A stretch of 34,308 bases of DNA from JBFGCT01 sp041581055 (GTDB lineage: Bacteria > Actinomycetota > Acidimicrobiia > Acidimicrobiales > Ilumatobacteraceae), in contig JBFGCT010000021.1 in assembly GCA_041581055.1 (NCBI GenBank), positions 1 through 34,308 of the forward strand, in the 5' to 3' direction. Made by a program: the position numbers and the translations under genes. Positions 23,147-31,375 of this stretch are shown in pieces. Each line of letters opens with the position of its first letter. Within the stretch, counting starts at the first letter, position 1. Under the pieces are notes generated by a model. That model did not search any database, was not told the DNA's origin, and saw nothing but the letters and a program-made list of their open reading frames with translations.

Positions 23147-23198
23147 GCCCGGCGGTCGGCGATGTCGCCCGTGCGGCGCCCGGCCGGAACGCGGCCGA

Positions 23199-23204
23199 TA
23201 TCGT
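23199..23204 (+). promoter_or_regulatory. -10-like box TATCGT for the foldase gene
   Basis: TATCGT stands 7 nt before GTG 23212 and so decides that start. The gap after mfd is otherwise empty. Confidence 0.45.
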
Positions 23205-23211
23205 GCCGGGC

Positions 23212-24084
23212 GTGATCCGGCCCCGCCTGACGTTGCTCCTCCCGCTCGCCGCCGTGCTCGTCGCCGGGTGTGCGAGCTTTTCCGACAACGACGCGGTGGC
23301 CCGCTTCGACGAGGTCGAGCTCGGCGCCGACGAGCTGGTCGACCTGATGAGCGCGATCCGCCCGCCCAACGTCGAGGGCGATCCGACCGACGCCAACGCG
23401 GCGCGGGACGTCATCTCGACCTGGGTGCGGATCGAGGCGGTCAAGCAGAAGCTCGACGACGACGGCGTCGCCGTCACCGACGCGCAGCTCGACGAGGCGA
23501 CGACGCAGATGTCGAGCCTCGTTCCGGACTTCACCGAGTTGCCCGACCGCACGCGCGACTACCTCGTCGGCGCGCAGGCCGCGTTCCTCGCCTTCGCCGA
23601 CGTCGAGCCGCCGAGCGAGGCGGCGATCCGCGAGCTCTACCAGCTCGGTCCCGAGCGCGGCGGCGTCACGTGCGTCGCCCACATCCTCGTCGAGACCGAG
23701 GCCGAGGCCGACGCCGTGGCCGCCGAGCTGGCGGCCGGCGCCGAGTTCGCGGCGCTCGCCGTCGAGCGCTCGCTCGACCCCGGCTCGGCCGCCCAGGGCG
23801 GCATCATCCCGTGCGCGGCGACCGAGGAGTTCGCCGGCACGTACGTCCGCCCGTTCGTGGAGGCCGCGCTCGCCGCGGAGATCGGCGTCCCGACGGCGCC
23901 GGTCGAGAGCGACTTCGGGTACCACGTCATCCGCGTGCGTCCGTTCGACGAGGCGCAAGCGGAGCTCGCCGCGTTCGTCCAGCCGCAGGAGTTCCTGATC
24001 GCCCGCGCCATCGAGCAGGCCGACATCTACGTCGACCCGCGCTACGGCACGATCGACCGCGGCCGGGTCGTGCCCCTGTCGTGA
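23212..24084 (+). CDS. SurA/PrsA-like peptidyl-prolyl isomerase lipoprotein
   Basis: 290 residues from GTG 23212. The start (IRPRLTLLLPLAAVLVAGC) is a lipoprotein signal with lipobox VAGC, so the protein should be anchored outside the membrane. A helical SurA-N-like chaperone region follows (DVISTWVRIEAVKQKLDDDG). A parvulin-like domain then starts near residue 155: VAHILVETEAEADAVAAEL, SLDPGSAAQGGIIPC, and SDFGYHVIRVRPF. This order is that of PrsA/SurA extracytoplasmic folding factors. Cys in GVTC and IIPC might form a disulfide. It lies between mfd and mazG, ending 10 nt before mazG. Confidence 0.85.
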   Translation: MIRPRLTLLLPLAAVLVAGCASFSDNDAVARFDEVELGADELVDLMSAIRPPNVEGDPTDANAARDVISTWVRIEAVKQKLDDDGVAVTDAQLDEATTQMSSLVPDFTELPDRTRDYLVGAQAAFLAFADVEPPSEAAIRELYQLGPERGGVTCVAHILVETEAEADAVAAELAAGAEFAALAVERSLDPGSAAQGGIIPCAATEEFAGTYVRPFVEAALAAEIGVPTAPVESDFGYHVIRVRPFDEAQAELAAFVQPQEFLIARAIEQADIYVDPRYGTIDRGRVVPLS

Positions 24085-24094
24085 TCGCCACGCG

Positions 24095-25558
24095 ATGAGC
24101 TCGACGGGCGGCTCGCCGGCCGGGCGCGTCACGATCGTCGGGCTCGGCCCGGGCGGCGCCGGCCTGGTCACCGAGGAGACCACGGCCGCGATCGACCGGA
24201 TCCGCCCCCGGTTCGTGCGCACGACGCGCCATCCGACGGCGCACCTCGTCCCCGACGCGACCGACTTCGACGCGGTCTACGAACGCGCCGACACGTTCGA
24301 GACGGTGTACGCCGAGATCGCCGACGCCGTCGCCCGCGCCGCCGGCGAGTACGGCGAGGTGCTCTACGCCGTGCCCGGCTCGCCGTTGGTGCTCGAGCGC
24401 ACGGTGCGGTTGCTCCGGCTGCGCGACGACGTCGTCGTCGACGTCCTGCCGGCGGTCTCGTTCCTCGATCTCGCCTGGTCGCGGCTGGGGATCGACCCGA
24501 TCGAGGCCGGTGTGCGGCTGGTCGACGGCCACGAGTTCGCGACCGCCGCCGCCGCCGAGGCCGGACCGCTGCTCGTCGCCCACGCGCACGCCAACTGGGT
24601 GCTCTCCGACATCAAGCTGGCCGTCGACGGGGCGGCCGGCGACGAGGCCGTCGTCATCCTCCAGCGACTCGGCACGCCGGACGAGGCGATCGTGCGGACG
24701 ACCTGGGACGAGCTCGACCGCGCCGTCGACGCCGACCATCTCACGTCGATCTTCATCCCCCGCCTCGCGGCCCCCGTCGGGCGGCACTACGTCCGATTCC
24801 ACGCGCTGACCCGCACGTTGCGCGAGCGGTGCCCCTGGGACATCGAGCAGACGCACGCGTCGCTCGTCCCGCACCTCCTCGAGGAGACCTACGAGGTCGT
24901 CGACGCGGTGCAGGGGTTGGACGCCGACGACCCGCTGACCGACGAGCACCTGATCGAGGAGCTCGGCGACCTGCTCTACCAGATCGAGTTCCACGCGGTG
25001 ATCGCCGAGCAGGAGGGCCGCTTCACGATCGCCGACGTGGCCGACGGCATCCACGACAAGCTGGTGCGACGCCACCCGCACGTCTTCGGGGCGGTCGAGG
25101 TCGACGGGGTCGGCGAGGTGCTGGCGAACTGGGACGACATCAAGCGCGCCGAGAAGGGGCGGACGTCGGTGTTCGAGGGAGTGCCCCGAACCCTGCCGTC
25201 GCTGGCCTACGCCCAGAAGGTCGGCCAGAAGGCGTCCAAGGTCGGCTTCGACTGGCCCGACGTCGGCGGCGCGTTCCCGAAGATCCACGAGGAGACCGGC
25301 GAGCTCGAGCGGGCGATCGGCGCCAGGGACGCCGGCCACGCGGCCGACGAGCTCGGCGACCTGCTGTTCGCCATCGTCAACGTCGCCCGCCACCTCGACA
25401 TCGATCCCGAGCTCGCCCTGCGCGCCGCCACCGACAAGTTCCGGGCCCGGTTCGAGGACGTCGAGCGGCGGGCGGCGGACAGGGCGATCGACCTGCGGGC
25501 GGCCCCGCTCACCACGATCGACGAGCTCTGGGACGAGGTCAAAGCGGGCGAGCCGTGA
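24095..25558 (+). CDS. mazG: MazG nucleoside triphosphate pyrophosphohydrolase with N-terminal tetrapyrrole-methylase domain (YabN type)
   Basis: This 487-residue protein is a fusion. Residues 1 to about 225 form a tetrapyrrole-methylase fold (VTIVGLGPGGAGLVT, VLYAVPGSPLVLERT). The rest is MazG: CPWDIEQTHASLVPHLLEE and EELGDLLYQIEFHAVIAEQ near 260-300, and EETGELERAIG with DELGDLLFAIVNVARHL near 395-430, giving the E-x-x-E and E-x-x-D metal sites of both halves. MazG removes abnormal or excess NTPs. The fusion is known from Bacillus YabN; what the methylase half does is not known. It ends 15 nt from the convergent membrane gene. Confidence 0.93.
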   Translation: MSSTGGSPAGRVTIVGLGPGGAGLVTEETTAAIDRIRPRFVRTTRHPTAHLVPDATDFDAVYERADTFETVYAEIADAVARAAGEYGEVLYAVPGSPLVLERTVRLLRLRDDVVVDVLPAVSFLDLAWSRLGIDPIEAGVRLVDGHEFATAAAAEAGPLLVAHAHANWVLSDIKLAVDGAAGDEAVVILQRLGTPDEAIVRTTWDELDRAVDADHLTSIFIPRLAAPVGRHYVRFHALTRTLRERCPWDIEQTHASLVPHLLEETYEVVDAVQGLDADDPLTDEHLIEELGDLLYQIEFHAVIAEQEGRFTIADVADGIHDKLVRRHPHVFGAVEVDGVGEVLANWDDIKRAEKGRTSVFEGVPRTLPSLAYAQKVGQKASKVGFDWPDVGGAFPKIHEETGELERAIGARDAGHAADELGDLLFAIVNVARHLDIDPELALRAATDKFRARFEDVERRAADRAIDLRAAPLTTIDELWDEVKAGEP

Positions 25559-25573
25559 CCGGACGCCGGGTCC

Positions 25574-26350
25574 TCAGCGCTCGGGCGGCGGGGCCGGCTG
25601 GGCCACGAGGTCGGCCAGCGTCTGCTCCCATTCGACCTTCCACCGCTGCCAGCGCAGGTCGATCACCTCGTCGAACACGGTGATCGCCCGCCAGGTCGAC
25701 CACCCGAACACGGCGGCGGCCAGCCCGTAGACCGCGCCGACCCCGACCGCGCCATCGAACGACGGGTCGCCGCCGAAGCGCTCCCGCTGGACGAAGGCGA
25801 GCACGGTGAGACCGCCCACGAACGTCGTCAGCGGGGCCCAGAACCACAGCGTCATGATGCCCCGGGGCGCGCCGATCCGACCGGCGTGCAGGACGTGATA
25901 GCGGAACGGCGACCACGCCGCGAGCAGGGCGACGAGCACGACGGCGATCGTGGCCAGCGTGGGGCCCAACGCCTCGACGTCGGCGAACTCCGACCCGATC
26001 CGGCCGACGACGGCGACGGCCATCGCGGGGACGGCGAACGCGACGACCCACAGGATCCCGGCGAGCACGGCGCGGGCGTCCTGGCCGTAGCGCGTCGGCG
26101 GCATGATCAGGTCGACGTTGGCCATCGCCCGACCGCTCCACACGATCAGCAGGACGACGACGCCGACGTGCGGAACGACGGTCGTCGGCCCCGGGAACGG
26201 CTCCCCCGCACGGTCCGCCACGTCGGCGACCAGCACGGTGACGGCGGTGAGCAGGATCGCCAGGGCGAGCGCCGATCGGATCCACAACGTCGGCGCCAGC
26301 GTCGGCGGCGGATCGGTCCGCAACGGCACGAAGCGTGATGGATCGCTCAT
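25574..26350 (-). CDS. Multi-pass membrane protein (possibly DUF4328-like)
   Basis: 258 residues from ATG 26350 (GTG 26353 directly before it is also possible), with six hydrophobic segments. A central motif, WSGRAMANVDLIMPPTRYG followed by LAGILWVVAFAVPAMAV, and a C-terminal WSTWRAITVFDEVIDLRWQR recur in the two halves of the neighbouring larger protein. I do not recognise it firmly; the N..R..A..W..P arrangement recalls DUF4328. It starts 12 nt after the upstream gene's stop, so it is the second gene of a two-gene operon and ends tail to tail with mazG. Function unknown. Confidence 0.7.
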   Translation of the reverse strand: MSDPSRFVPLRTDPPPTLAPTLWIRSALALAILLTAVTVLVADVADRAGEPFPGPTTVVPHVGVVVLLIVWSGRAMANVDLIMPPTRYGQDARAVLAGILWVVAFAVPAMAVAVVGRIGSEFADVEALGPTLATIAVVLVALLAAWSPFRYHVLHAGRIGAPRGIMTLWFWAPLTTFVGGLTVLAFVQRERFGGDPSFDGAVGVGAVYGLAAAVFGWSTWRAITVFDEVIDLRWQRWKVEWEQTLADLVAQPAPPPER

Positions 26351-26362
26351 CACCGAGCGACG

Positions 26363-28069
26363 TCAGTGGGCGACGACGCTGGGGCCGACCGGCCTCGGAT
26401 TCGCCGTCGGCCCCTGCGCCTGGCGTTGGTTGAGCAGGAAGTTGTGATGCTCGGCCTCGTGCTCGCAGGCGTCAGAGATCGTCCGGCTCGCCTCGGTGAC
26501 CGCCAGCGTCGACAGCAGCATGATGAGCGCCCCTAGCGCCAGATAGCCGGCGATCTGACCGAAGCGGTCCGTCGGCGCGCCCTCGGCGATCGTCGACAGC
26601 CCGCCGAGGCCGTGGGCGTAGACGAGGATGACGACGCCGAGGGCCCAAACGATGCGGATCGGCGACCGGCGCGCCCCGATCGCGGTCGCCGCCCGCTCCA
26701 GCAAGAAGAAGGGCAGGTAGGCGATCGCCGCCTGGCCGAGGAACACGCCGACGACGACACGGGGCTCGCTGGTCTCGGTCATGCGCTCGCCGATGACCCA
26801 CAACCCGGCGCCGGCGAGGGGCCAGGCGAGGGTCGCGAGCAGCGGGTTCCGGCGGCGACCCGACGCGACGCGGGCGTTGTACACGTTGACGAACGACCAG
26901 ACCATCACGATCGCCACCAGGGTCACCGCGATGTACCGCTCGGCGATCTGCAACTGCAGGAGCGCGTCCCACGCCCGATCGCGCTGGCTCGGCAGCAGCA
27001 ACCCGTTCTTGGACTCGCGCCAGAAGAGGAACATCACGATCGCGCCGACGAGGTTGACCAGCGCGATGCCGGCCAGGACGGTCACGACCCCGAGCCGCAA
27101 CGCGTTGGCGCCCGGCATCAGACGGACCGCGCCGCGGGTGCTCAACACCCGCCGGTTGGGGCGCTCGGCCCCGAAGGCCGACGGCAGGAACGTGCGGTGC
27201 CCGTCGACCGACAGCGGGCGGCCCGACCTCCGGGCGAAGGCGCGCGAAACCGCGCCCTCCATCTCGAAGGCCGCGGTGTGCCCGACGAAGAACACCACGA
27301 CGATCGGCAGCAGGAGCAGCATCGCGATCACCCAACTGGGCGCGACTCCGTCCTCGCTGCCGTCGAACGTGCCGAACGCCCGCAGCCCGCCGATCACCGC
27401 GACGCCGACCATGGCGAACACGGCGGGCACCCAGGCCCACTGGAGCAGGTTGCCGGTCTGGCCACCGACCTTGCGGACGACGCCGGCGAGCGAGCTCAAC
27501 GGCGCGTAGAGGAGCAGCAGCGAGATCAGGATCGCGCCGAACGCCACCAGCAGCGGTATCGACGACGACGTCCCCTCCGTCGGGTCGTTCCACCGCCGCG
27601 ACAGGACCACGACGACGGCCGTCGCCGGGATGATGAAGGTCAGCGGGACGCTCCAGAGGGCGACCGCGTGAAATGGCCCGGGCAGCTCTTGGGTCTCCGC
27701 GGGTGAGATCACCCGACGGGTGTTCTCGACGGTGCAGTACGTCCACGCGAGGACCGCGACGACGCACACGGCCCCGATCACCGACGAGCCCCACGTCAGC
27801 GTCAGGGACCGCGTCTGCCCGTCCAGCACCCGATAGACCTGGACCCCGGCCAGCACGAACCCGCCGGCGAACGACACGGCGGCGAGCAGCCGGAACACCG
27901 CCATCGGCAACGCGTTGGGATGCTCGACGGGTTGGCGGCGGTGGCCGGGTGTGTCGGTCGTCGGCGACGGCGTGAACTCGGGATGCGGCCCGACCGTGGG
28001 CAGCCCGCCTTCGGGCGCGTTCGGCGAGTGCGCGGTTCCGCTCGGCGGGCGCGGATCCATCGGTTCCAT
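26363..28069 (-). CDS. Large multi-pass membrane protein made of two related halves
   Basis: 568 residues from ATG 28069. A Pro-rich cytoplasmic start of about 55 residues is followed by roughly 12 hydrophobic segments in two halves of about 220 residues. Each half has a TM, then an N-x-x-R-type loop (VENTRRVISP; NVYNARVASG), then a TM with W and P, and later an amphipathic end (EMEGAVSRAFARR; ASRTISDACEHEAEHHN). The next gene repeats the same plan a third time. The tail is His/Gln/Pro-rich. No transport or enzyme motif is recognised. GATGTT lies 6 nt before the ATG, back to back with the DUF4032 gene 92 nt away. Confidence 0.7.
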   Translation of the reverse strand: MEPMDPRPPSGTAHSPNAPEGGLPTVGPHPEFTPSPTTDTPGHRRQPVEHPNALPMAVFRLLAAVSFAGGFVLAGVQVYRVLDGQTRSLTLTWGSSVIGAVCVVAVLAWTYCTVENTRRVISPAETQELPGPFHAVALWSVPLTFIIPATAVVVVLSRRWNDPTEGTSSSIPLLVAFGAILISLLLLYAPLSSLAGVVRKVGGQTGNLLQWAWVPAVFAMVGVAVIGGLRAFGTFDGSEDGVAPSWVIAMLLLLPIVVVFFVGHTAAFEMEGAVSRAFARRSGRPLSVDGHRTFLPSAFGAERPNRRVLSTRGAVRLMPGANALRLGVVTVLAGIALVNLVGAIVMFLFWRESKNGLLLPSQRDRAWDALLQLQIAERYIAVTLVAIVMVWSFVNVYNARVASGRRRNPLLATLAWPLAGAGLWVIGERMTETSEPRVVVGVFLGQAAIAYLPFFLLERAATAIGARRSPIRIVWALGVVILVYAHGLGGLSTIAEGAPTDRFGQIAGYLALGALIMLLSTLAVTEASRTISDACEHEAEHHNFLLNQRQAQGPTANPRPVGPSVVAH

Positions 28070-28075
28070 ATGGTG

Positions 28076-28081
28076 AACATC
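28076..28081 (-). promoter_or_regulatory. Weak -10-like box GATGTT for the membrane-protein pair
   Basis: GATGTT on the minus strand, 6 nt before ATG 28069. The first base departs from TANNNT. Included because spacing and lack of a Shine-Dalgarno sequence match the other genes here. Confidence 0.3.
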
Positions 28082-28148
28082 GGCCTTCGCGGCCAACGCC
28101 TTGAGGAGTTCCTCCGGTCCGCTCTGGCGGAAACTCGGCGACGGTCGG

Positions 28149-28154
28149 CAGACT
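28149..28154 (+). promoter_or_regulatory. -10-like box CAGACT for the DUF4032 gene
   Basis: CAGACT is followed by 7 nt and ATG 28162, with no Shine-Dalgarno sequence between. Confidence 0.4.
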
Positions 28155-28161
28155 TTCCCCG

Positions 28162-29445
28162 ATGCGCATGCAACTGTCGAACCCGTCCGAGCATCCCGGG
28201 CTCGCCGACCTGCCCTTCGAGATGCGCCTGACCGACTGGACGCTCCCGCACATGCACGGCGTGCTGGGCCTGCACCGCCACGTCGTCCGCCTGATCGAGC
28301 TCGACCAGGTGAGCTACGTGATCAAGGAGCTCCCCGACGACCTCGTGCTGCGTGAGTACCGGCTCCTGCGCGAGCTCGACGAAGACGGGCTGCCGACCGC
28401 CGAGGTGGTCGCCGCGCTCACCGAGAAGCCCGACGGCGCCGAGGGGATGTTGATCACCCGCCACCTCGACTATTCGATCCCGTACCGCACGTTGTTGTCC
28501 GGGCGGGGGTTGACGATCCCGTACCTCGGCGAACGGGTGCTCGACGCGCTGGTCGGGCTGCTGGTGCGCCTGCACCTCGCCGGCTTCTACTGGGGCGACT
28601 GCTCGCTGTCCAACACGCTCTTCCGCCGCGACGCCGGCGCGCTGTCGGCCTACATCATCGACGTCGAGACCGGCGAGCGCTTCCCGTCGCTGAGCGACGG
28701 GCAGCGCACCCTCGACCTCCAGATCGCGGTCGAGAACGTCGCCGGCGGGCTGCTCGACCTGCAGATGGGCGGCCGCCTCGCCGCCGACATCGACCCATGG
28801 GACGTGTCGGCGCAGATCGAGGATCGGTACCGCGGCCTCTGGGCCGAGCTGACCGAGCCCGCCGAGTTCGCCGCCGGCGAGACCTACCGCATCGAGCAGC
28901 GGCTGCGGCGCCTCCACGACCTCGGGTTCGACGTCGAGGAGATGGAGATCCGCGACACCGGCGACGGGGACCGACTGCGGTACGTCCCGCGGGTCGTCGA
29001 GCACGGCTTCCACTCCGCGCGGCTACGCAGCCTGACCGGGCTGGAGACCACCGAGAACCAGGCCCGCCGCCTGCTGGCCGACATCCGGGCGTTCGGCGCC
29101 GAGCTGCAGCAGCTCCGCCAGGCCGAGGCCAGCGCGCGCGGGACCGAGCCGCGCCCGCTGCCGGAGAACGTGGTCGCCGTCCGCTGGCTCGACGACCGGT
29201 TCGAGCCGTTGCTGGCGCGGATCCCGAGCGGGTTGTTCGCCAAGCTCGAGGGCGCGGAGATCTACCACCAGCTCCTCGAGCACCGCTGGTTCCTCTCCGA
29301 GCAGGCGGGAATCGACATCCCGATCGAGGACGTCCTCGAGTCGTACATCGACGATGTGCTGATCGACGCCCCCGACGAGGTCCGCCAGATCGGGTCCGAC
29401 AACACCGGCGAGCTGGCCGCGATCGAACTCGCCGACGGCTCCTAG
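28162..29445 (+). CDS. DUF4032 protein with a lipopolysaccharide-kinase-like N-terminal domain
   Basis: 427 residues. The first half has a kinase-like fold: YVIKELPDDLVLREYRLLRE (Lys and Glu of the ATP site), then GFYWGDCSLSNTLF at the catalytic loop and YIIDVETGERF at the metal loop (D-V-E in place of DFG). The pattern is close to Kdo/WaaP-type kinases. The second half (about 210-427), with FDVEEMEIRD, RYVPRVVEHGFH and YHQLLEHRWFLSEQ, matches my memory of DUF4032. No substrate is known. The TAG stop is also the first half of the eno -10 box, so eno is transcribed from inside the end of this gene. Confidence 0.78.
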   Translation: MRMQLSNPSEHPGLADLPFEMRLTDWTLPHMHGVLGLHRHVVRLIELDQVSYVIKELPDDLVLREYRLLRELDEDGLPTAEVVAALTEKPDGAEGMLITRHLDYSIPYRTLLSGRGLTIPYLGERVLDALVGLLVRLHLAGFYWGDCSLSNTLFRRDAGALSAYIIDVETGERFPSLSDGQRTLDLQIAVENVAGGLLDLQMGGRLAADIDPWDVSAQIEDRYRGLWAELTEPAEFAAGETYRIEQRLRRLHDLGFDVEEMEIRDTGDGDRLRYVPRVVEHGFHSARLRSLTGLETTENQARRLLADIRAFGAELQQLRQAEASARGTEPRPLPENVVAVRWLDDRFEPLLARIPSGLFAKLEGAEIYHQLLEHRWFLSEQAGIDIPIEDVLESYIDDVLIDAPDEVRQIGSDNTGELAAIELADGS

Positions 29446-29448
29446 AGT
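29443..29448 (+). promoter_or_regulatory. -10-like box TAGAGT for eno
   Basis: TAGAGT begins with the TAG stop of the DUF4032 gene and lies 9 nt before the eno ATG at 29458. One hexamer thus serves as translation stop and probable promoter element. Confidence 0.5.
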
Positions 29449-29457
29449 GTCGACCGT

Positions 29458-30735
<1,278 letters not shown>

Positions 30736-30741
30736 GCCGGG

Positions 30742-30756
30742 CTCGCCGCGGGCGAG
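30742..30756 (+). terminator. Small hairpin after eno
   Basis: CTCGCC-GCG-GGCGAG, a 6-bp stem with a 3-nt loop, begins 6 nt after the eno stop. There is no T-run. Weak evidence; it could be a 3'-end stabiliser or simply GC-rich chance. Confidence 0.3.
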
Positions 30757-30805
30757 GCGCCGCCCGACTTCGGCGGTGTGACGCCGATTTCACCAGCTCG
30801 GCGGC

Positions 30806-30811
30806 CACAAT
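30806..30811 (+). promoter_or_regulatory. -10-like box CACAAT for ftsB/divIC
   Basis: CACAAT is 6 nt before GTG 30818, in the 82-nt gap after eno, and supports this start codon. Confidence 0.4.
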
Positions 30812-30817
30812 GGTCCG

Positions 30818-31309
30818 GTGCCCCGCTCGAAGACGACCGCGATCAAGCGTCCGCCGCTGCGCGCCTCCGACGAGGGGCGCTCGCGCCTGGGCGACCTCAC
30901 CCGGCCGATCCCTATCGACAAGCGGATCTCGCGCCGGCCGAAGGTGGCGCTGATCGCCGGGGCCTTCGCCCTGTTGGTGATCGGCACGATCGCCGCCGCC
31001 GTGTTCATCCTGCCGATCCAGACCTGGATGGACCAGGACGACGATCTCGCGCAACGCCAGGCCCAGCTCGACGAGCTCCGCAAGGTGAACAGCGAGCAGG
31101 CGGCCGAGGTCGCCCGCCTGCAGACCGAGGACGGCATCCGCGAGGCGGCCAAGCAGGAGATCGGCTACGTCGAGCCGGGCCAGGACCGCTACTCGCTGCT
31201 GCCCCTGCCGACCCTCCCCCGCCAGCTCCCCGACGGCTGGCCGTACAACGTGGTGAGCCAGATCCTCGACGCCCGCCTCGCTGGCCCGGCGCCCGTGGTC
31301 GCCGACTAG
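30818..31309 (+). CDS. FtsB/DivIC-family septum formation protein
   Basis: A 163-residue bitopic protein. A basic cytoplasmic N-terminus of about 45 residues is followed by one membrane helix (VALIAGAFALLVIGTIAAAVF) and then a coiled coil (DLAQRQAQLDELRKVNSEQ to VARLQTED). It ends with the conserved EIGYVEPGQDRYSLLP, matching the family's IGYV.PGE.-type segment. The family links FtsL and FtsQ in the divisome. Its place right after eno is the usual one in Actinobacteria. The TAG stop overlaps a TAGGTT hexamer that might serve the next operon. Confidence 0.88.
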   Translation: MPRSKTTAIKRPPLRASDEGRSRLGDLTRPIPIDKRISRRPKVALIAGAFALLVIGTIAAAVFILPIQTWMDQDDDLAQRQAQLDELRKVNSEQAAEVARLQTEDGIREAAKQEIGYVEPGQDRYSLLPLPTLPRQLPDGWPYNVVSQILDARLAGPAPVVAD

Positions 31310-31312
31310 GTT
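31307..31312 (+). promoter_or_regulatory. Possible -10 box TAGGTT before the XDH-family gene
   Basis: TAGGTT overlaps the ftsB stop and would give a leader of about 57 nt to GTG 31376. Nothing else stands out in the 66-nt gap. Confidence 0.3.
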
Positions 31313-31375
31313 GCGGCCAGAGCCGCCACGCGCGGCCGTTCGATCAACCAGCTCCACTTGCACGAAGAGGTACAT

